Shown here in pieces: positions 60,365 to 64,000 of a DNA stretch of 64,000 bases. A program made the translations under genes and the position numbers. The stretch covers positions 1 through 64,000 of the forward strand of contig DAIDME010000099.1 in the NCBI GenBank assembly GCA_027449125.1, read 5' to 3'. The stretch comes from Solirubrobacterales bacterium (lineage in GTDB: Bacteria > Actinomycetota > Thermoleophilia > Solirubrobacterales > Solirubrobacteraceae). How positions within the stretch are numbered: position 1 is the first letter of the stretch; every line of letters starts with the position of its first letter. Below the pieces are notes generated by a model. The model saw only the letters and a program-made list of their open reading frames with translations, searched no databases and was not told where the DNA came from.

Positions 60365-62772
60365 GGGTGCCGCTCGAATGGCTGCGCGAATACTGCGATC
60401 TGCACATGGATGCCCACACGCTTGCGCAGCGTCTGGCGCTGACCGGCACCGAGGTCGAACGGGTCGAGCATCACGGCGTGAGCGAACTAGAGCACTTCGT
60501 TGTCGGGCACGTGCTGGAGCGGCGCAAGCATCCCGACGCCGACCGGCTGAGCGTCTGCATGGTCGACACCGGCGGCTCCGCCGCGGCTCAGATCGTCTGT
60601 GGCGCACCCAACGTGGCGGCCGGCCAGACGGTCGCAGTCGCCCGGCCGGGCGCCGTTATGCCGGACGGCACCAGGCTGCGGCGGGCGAAGCTGCGCGGGA
60701 TCGAATCGCAGGGCATGATCCTCTCCGAGCGCGAGCTCCAGATCAGCGACGAGCACACCGGCATCATGGTGCTCGAGCAGGCCCATGCGCCCGGAACCCC
60801 ACTGGCCGATGTCGCGCCGATCGCCACCGACGTGCTCGTGCTGGAGGTGACCCCCAACCGGCCTGACTGTCTCTCGATCTACGGGGTTGCGCGCGAGGCC
60901 GCGGCCGCGACCGGGGCGCAGCTTCGCGCCGCTCCCTGGGATTACGACCCCGGGAGCCTTGGTGAGCTGCACGGCATCGAGGTGCTCAACGAGGCCGGTG
61001 ACGAGCTGTGCCCGCGCTTCACGGCGCGCATCTTCGACGGCCTGCGCGTGGGCCCGAGCCCGCTCTGGCTGAAGGCCCGCCTGATGGCCTGCGGACAGCG
61101 CCCGATCTCGAACGTCGTCGACATCACCAATTACGTGATGCTGCTGACGGGTCAGCCGATGCATGCGTTCGACCGCGAGCGGATCACGGGCGGCAGGCTC
61201 ACCGTCCGTCCTGCGCTCGACGGCGAGCTGCTCGCGACGCTCGACGGCCAGCAGCGCACGCTCAGCGCGAGCATGGTCGTGATCGCGGACGCGGAGGGCG
61301 CCACCTCGGCTGCCGGGGTGATGGGCGGCGGGCGTTCCGAGGTCTCCGAGCAGACGACCAGCATCGTCAGCGAGGCGGCGACCTGGAACGGGCCGAACAT
61401 CCATGCGACGTCGCAGGCGCTGGGGCTGCGCAGCGAGGCATCCAGCCGCTTCGAGAAGGGCCTCGCCGCCGAGCAGACACTCTGGGCGCAGGCGGTCGCC
61501 ACCAGGCTGTTTCAGGACCTCTGCGAGGCTCGCGTGCGGCCCGGCACGCTGGACATCGGCGCCCCGCCGGCGCCCCCGCTCGAGATCCACCTGCGCGACG
61601 CGCGGATCGAGCGACTGCTCGGCATGGTGATCCCGCGCGCACGCTGCCGCGAGTTGCTGGAGACGATCGGCTTCGACGCGAGCGACGGCGGCGACGGGCT
61701 GGATGTGACCGTGCCGGACTTCCGCCGCGCGGACGTGACCCGCGAGGCGGACCTGATCGAGGAGGTTGCACGACTGGCTGGTCTCGAGCGCCTGCCGGCC
61801 ACGCTGCCGGCGCGTAGGGCCGCGGTCGGCCGGCTCACGGCAGCGCAGCGGCTGCGGCGCCGGCTGGAGGACACGCTGGCCGCTCAAGGGTTGCACGAGA
61901 TCGTCGGCTGGAGCTTCGCGGCGGTCGAGCAGGCAGCGCGCCTGCTCGAGCAGCACCCCGCCGTGGAGCTCGCGAACCCGATGTCCTCGGAGCAGTCGCG
62001 GATGCGCACCAGCCTGCTCGGATCGCTGCTTGACGCGGCGGCGCGCAACCGCGCCCGCGGCGCGACTCGGATCGGGCTGTTCGAGTCTGGCGCCGTGTAC
62101 CTGCCAGATCCCGACGGACCGAGCGGCGTGGCGCGTGAGCCCCACCATCTGGCGGCGCTCGTCTCGGGGCCCGTGCGGCCGCCCAGCTGGCGTGAGCAGC
62201 ACCCACCGCAGGCCGACTTCTTCGCCGTCAAGGGGTTGCTGGGCGCGGTGCTCGAAAGTGCCGGAATCGCCTGGCAGCTCGTGGCCGGGGCCGAGCGGCC
62301 GTTCCTGCACCCCGGCCGCGCCGCTACCGTCGAGGTTGCCGGCGCGAGCGTCGGCTGGCTGGGGGAGATCCACCCGAGGGTCGCCGGCGACTGGGATCTG
62401 GACGAGGCGGTGGCCGCCTTCGAGCTTGACCTGTCAACCATCGATCCACCGGGGCCGCAGGCGTTCACCGACCTCGTCAGCTTCCCCGCCGTCCGCGAGG
62501 ATCTCGCGATCGTCGTTCCCGAGTCGCTGCCGGCTGGCGAGCTGGTGGCCGTGATCGCGACCGCCGGTGGGCCGCTGCTCCAGGCGAGTGAGATCTTTGA
62601 CGTGTTCCGTGACGAGCAGCGGCTCGGCGCGGGACTGAAGTCGGTGGCCGTGCGCCTGAGTTTCCGGGCGGGCGACCGGACGCTGACCGACGAAGAGGTT
62701 GCGCGCCAGCGCAACCTGATCGTCGTGGCCGTTGAGAACCAGTTGGGGGGCAGGCTTCGTGACGCCGGCTAG
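60361..62772 (+). CDS. pheT: Phenylalanyl-tRNA synthetase beta subunit
   Basis: 803 aa. The tRNA-binding (EMAP-like) domain has VVGHVLERRKHPDADRLSVC and IVCGAPNVAAGQTVAVARPG. VTPNRPDCLSIYGVAREAAA and RPISNVVDITNYVMLLTGQP mark the B3/B5 region, SSRFEKGLAAEQTLWA the core. The C-terminal FDX-ACB domain contains FPAVREDLAIVVPESLPAGE and LTDEEVARQRNLIV. Full length and uninterrupted. Confidence 0.97.
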   Translation: MRVPLEWLREYCDLHMDAHTLAQRLALTGTEVERVEHHGVSELEHFVVGHVLERRKHPDADRLSVCMVDTGGSAAAQIVCGAPNVAAGQTVAVARPGAVMPDGTRLRRAKLRGIESQGMILSERELQISDEHTGIMVLEQAHAPGTPLADVAPIATDVLVLEVTPNRPDCLSIYGVAREAAAATGAQLRAAPWDYDPGSLGELHGIEVLNEAGDELCPRFTARIFDGLRVGPSPLWLKARLMACGQRPISNVVDITNYVMLLTGQPMHAFDRERITGGRLTVRPALDGELLATLDGQQRTLSASMVVIADAEGATSAAGVMGGGRSEVSEQTTSIVSEAATWNGPNIHATSQALGLRSEASSRFEKGLAAEQTLWAQAVATRLFQDLCEARVRPGTLDIGAPPAPPLEIHLRDARIERLLGMVIPRARCRELLETIGFDASDGGDGLDVTVPDFRRADVTREADLIEEVARLAGLERLPATLPARRAAVGRLTAAQRLRRRLEDTLAAQGLHEIVGWSFAAVEQAARLLEQHPAVELANPMSSEQSRMRTSLLGSLLDAAARNRARGATRIGLFESGAVYLPDPDGPSGVAREPHHLAALVSGPVRPPSWREQHPPQADFFAVKGLLGAVLESAGIAWQLVAGAERPFLHPGRAATVEVAGASVGWLGEIHPRVAGDWDLDEAVAAFELDLSTIDPPGPQAFTDLVSFPAVREDLAIVVPESLPAGELVAVIATAGGPLLQASEIFDVFRDEQRLGAGLKSVAVRLSFRAGDRTLTDEEVARQRNLIVVAVENQLGGRLRDAG

Positions 62773-63775
62773 CGCCCCCACCGTGGCCGTGTTTGGGGCC
62801 GGCGGCTACGCCGGCTCGCTGGCGGCGCGGCTCCTGTACGAGCACCCCGAGTTCAATCTGCGTCACGTCACCGCCCGCACCGACGTGGGCCGCCGGATCG
62901 ACGAGCTCTATCCCCATCACCGCGTGCCGATCGTGCTCGAAGAGGCCGACATCGAGCGCCACGGCGATGTCGACGCCGCGATCGTGGCCTACCCGCATGG
63001 CGCCGCGGCGCAGTTCGTTGCGGCGCTGCGCGGGCGTGGCGTCAGGGTCGTAGACCTGAGCGCCGACTTCCGGTTGCGTGACCGCGCGACCTACGAGGAG
63101 TGGTACCTGCCGCACCCGGAGCCGCAGCTGCTGGGCGGCGCGGTCTACGGTCTGCCGGAGCTCTACCGCGAGCAGATCGCCAGCGCGGAGCTGGTCGCCA
63201 ACCCCGGCTGCTACCCGACCGCCACGATCCTCGCGCTGGCGCCGCTCGCGCGCGCCGGCCTGCTCACCGACGTGGTCGTCGACGCCAAGTCCGGTGTCTC
63301 AGGGGCTGGACGCGCGGCCAGCGACAAGACCCACTTCGTCACCGTCGACGAGAACGTCAACGCATACGGGGTGCCACGTCACCGTCACACGCCGGAGATC
63401 GAGCAGGAGCTCACGGCGCTCGGCAGCGCCGTGCGCATCACCTTCACACCCCACCTGCTGCCGCTCGACCAGGGCGAGCTCGTCTCCTGCTACGCGACGC
63501 TGAGTGACCCGGAGCTCACGCTCGATCAGCTCCGTGAGCTGTACGGCGAAGCCTACGCGGGCGAGCCGTTCATCGAGCTTGCGACCGACCCGCCCGGCGT
63601 GCGCGCGGTGCGCGAGACCAACATCTGCCGGATCGCCGTCTTCCGCGACGATCGCACAGGCCGTGTGATCGTGTTCTCCGCGATCGACAACCTCTGGAAG
63701 GGCACTGCCTCACAGGCACTCCAGAACCTGAACCTGATGTTCGGCCTGCCCGAGGGGACCGGTATCAGCAGATGA
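62759..63775 (+). CDS. argC: N-acetyl-gamma-glutamyl-phosphate reductase
   Basis: 338 aa from GTG 62,759, with GGGGGG about 10 bp upstream, overlapping the end of pheT. VAVFGAGGYAGSLAARLLYE is the NADP-binding loop. The catalytic Cys is in VANPGCYPTATILAL. SGAGRAASDKTHF, YGVPRHRHTPEIEQEL and NLWKGTASQALQNLNLM complete the family pattern. Third step of arginine synthesis. Ends ATGA into argJ. Confidence 0.96.
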   Translation: MTPASAPTVAVFGAGGYAGSLAARLLYEHPEFNLRHVTARTDVGRRIDELYPHHRVPIVLEEADIERHGDVDAAIVAYPHGAAAQFVAALRGRGVRVVDLSADFRLRDRATYEEWYLPHPEPQLLGGAVYGLPELYREQIASAELVANPGCYPTATILALAPLARAGLLTDVVVDAKSGVSGAGRAASDKTHFVTVDENVNAYGVPRHRHTPEIEQELTALGSAVRITFTPHLLPLDQGELVSCYATLSDPELTLDQLRELYGEAYAGEPFIELATDPPGVRAVRETNICRIAVFRDDRTGRVIVFSAIDNLWKGTASQALQNLNLMFGLPEGTGISR

Positions 63776-64000
63776 GCGATTCGTTCTTTCAGTCACGCTG
63801 GGTGACGGCACCCGAGAACGTCAGTGAGGTCACAGACGGCCTGCTGCCAAAGGGCTTCAGGGCGGCCGGCGGCGCCTGCGGCATCAAGCCCGACGGTGCC
63901 ATGGACCTCGGCCTGATCGTCTCCGATGCGCCCGCCACCACCAGCGCCGCGCGCTTCAGCCGTTCCGGCACCCAGTCGGCGCCGGTGCTCCACAGCCTGA
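63772..64000 (+). CDS. argJ: ArgJ glutamate N-acetyltransferase, 5' part
   Basis: 76 codons before the window ends. WVTAPENVSEVTDGLLPKGF, FRAAGGACGIKPDGAMDLGL and IVSDAPATTSAARFSRSG (the N-terminal ArgJ domain) are recognisable; the Thr autocleavage site lies beyond the window. Overlap with argC by ATGA indicates an arg operon. Confidence 0.93.
   Translation, partial: MSDSFFQSRWVTAPENVSEVTDGLLPKGFRAAGGACGIKPDGAMDLGLIVSDAPATTSAARFSRSGTQSAPVLHSL

Noticed and set aside
1-64000. CRISPR array or cas genes
   Set aside because: No regularly spaced short repeats and no Cas-like proteins were seen.

Overview
The window is about 70% GC, densely coded, and looks like a chromosomal segment of a high-GC Gram-positive actinomycetota. 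The gene order thrS-infC-rpmI-rplT-rRNA methyltransferase-pheS-pheT-argC-argJ at the right end, the aerobic cobalamin genes and the overlapping ATGA/GTGA junctions would suit the Thermoleophilia/Solirubrobacterales. That placement is an inference from gene content and organisation; no 16S or marker search was possible.

Region 1 (16-22,560): an almost complete aerobic (late cobalt insertion) cobalamin pathway. A bluB-cobT fusion on the minus strand diverges from a riboswitch-led plus-strand operon: cobC phosphatase, cobD, cobQ, cobN, a fused BchI/BchD-type chelatase subunit, cobO, an ApgM-like alkaline-phosphatase-superfamily protein, cobB, a cobU/threonine-phosphate decarboxylase fusion, cobL and cobM. 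cobF and cobK start back to back 2 bp apart. A minus-strand operon (NiCoT cobalt/nickel permease, cobG, cobH, cobIJ) has its own cobalamin riboswitch and a hairpin over the ribosome binding site. Uroporphyrinogen methyltransferase (cobA) and cobalamin-phosphate synthase (cobV/cobS) are not in the window.

Region 2 (22,561-31,560): five small toxin-antitoxin-type loci, two of them visibly decayed, then tRNA-Gly and a molybdate/tungstate-type ABC transporter (permease-ATPase fusion plus binding protein). A helix-turn-helix regulator with a periplasmic-binding-like domain diverges from the transporter across a nested palindrome.

Region 3 (31,531-37,032): two integrated elements in tandem at the 3' end of an intact tRNA-Cys. 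A 41-bp copy of the tRNA 3' half occurs three times. The right element (4.4 kb) carries a frameshifted tyrosine integrase and cargo. The left one (1.06 kb) has no integrase, but keeps the same end sequences (repeated TTTGGGGAGCC) and carries a DUF433/DUF5615 toxin-antitoxin pair. Both hold a related small protein just inside the left end. This is the most unusual structure in the window.

Region 4 (37,054-54,409): accessory genes (VOC protein, FMN reductase, YceI and MarR with shared operator-like palindromes, class V aminotransferase, methyltransferase, BNR-repeat protein, GNAT). They are interspersed with broken genes (SPFH, PIN, IS5-family transposase, hicA, PP2C, PD-(D/E)XK nuclease) and intact MazEF and DarTG modules, ending at tRNA-Val. 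Region 5 (55,185-64,000) is translation and arginine housekeeping: thrS, infC-rpmI-rplT with a clear terminator, a TrmH-family methyltransferase, pheST, argC and the start of argJ.
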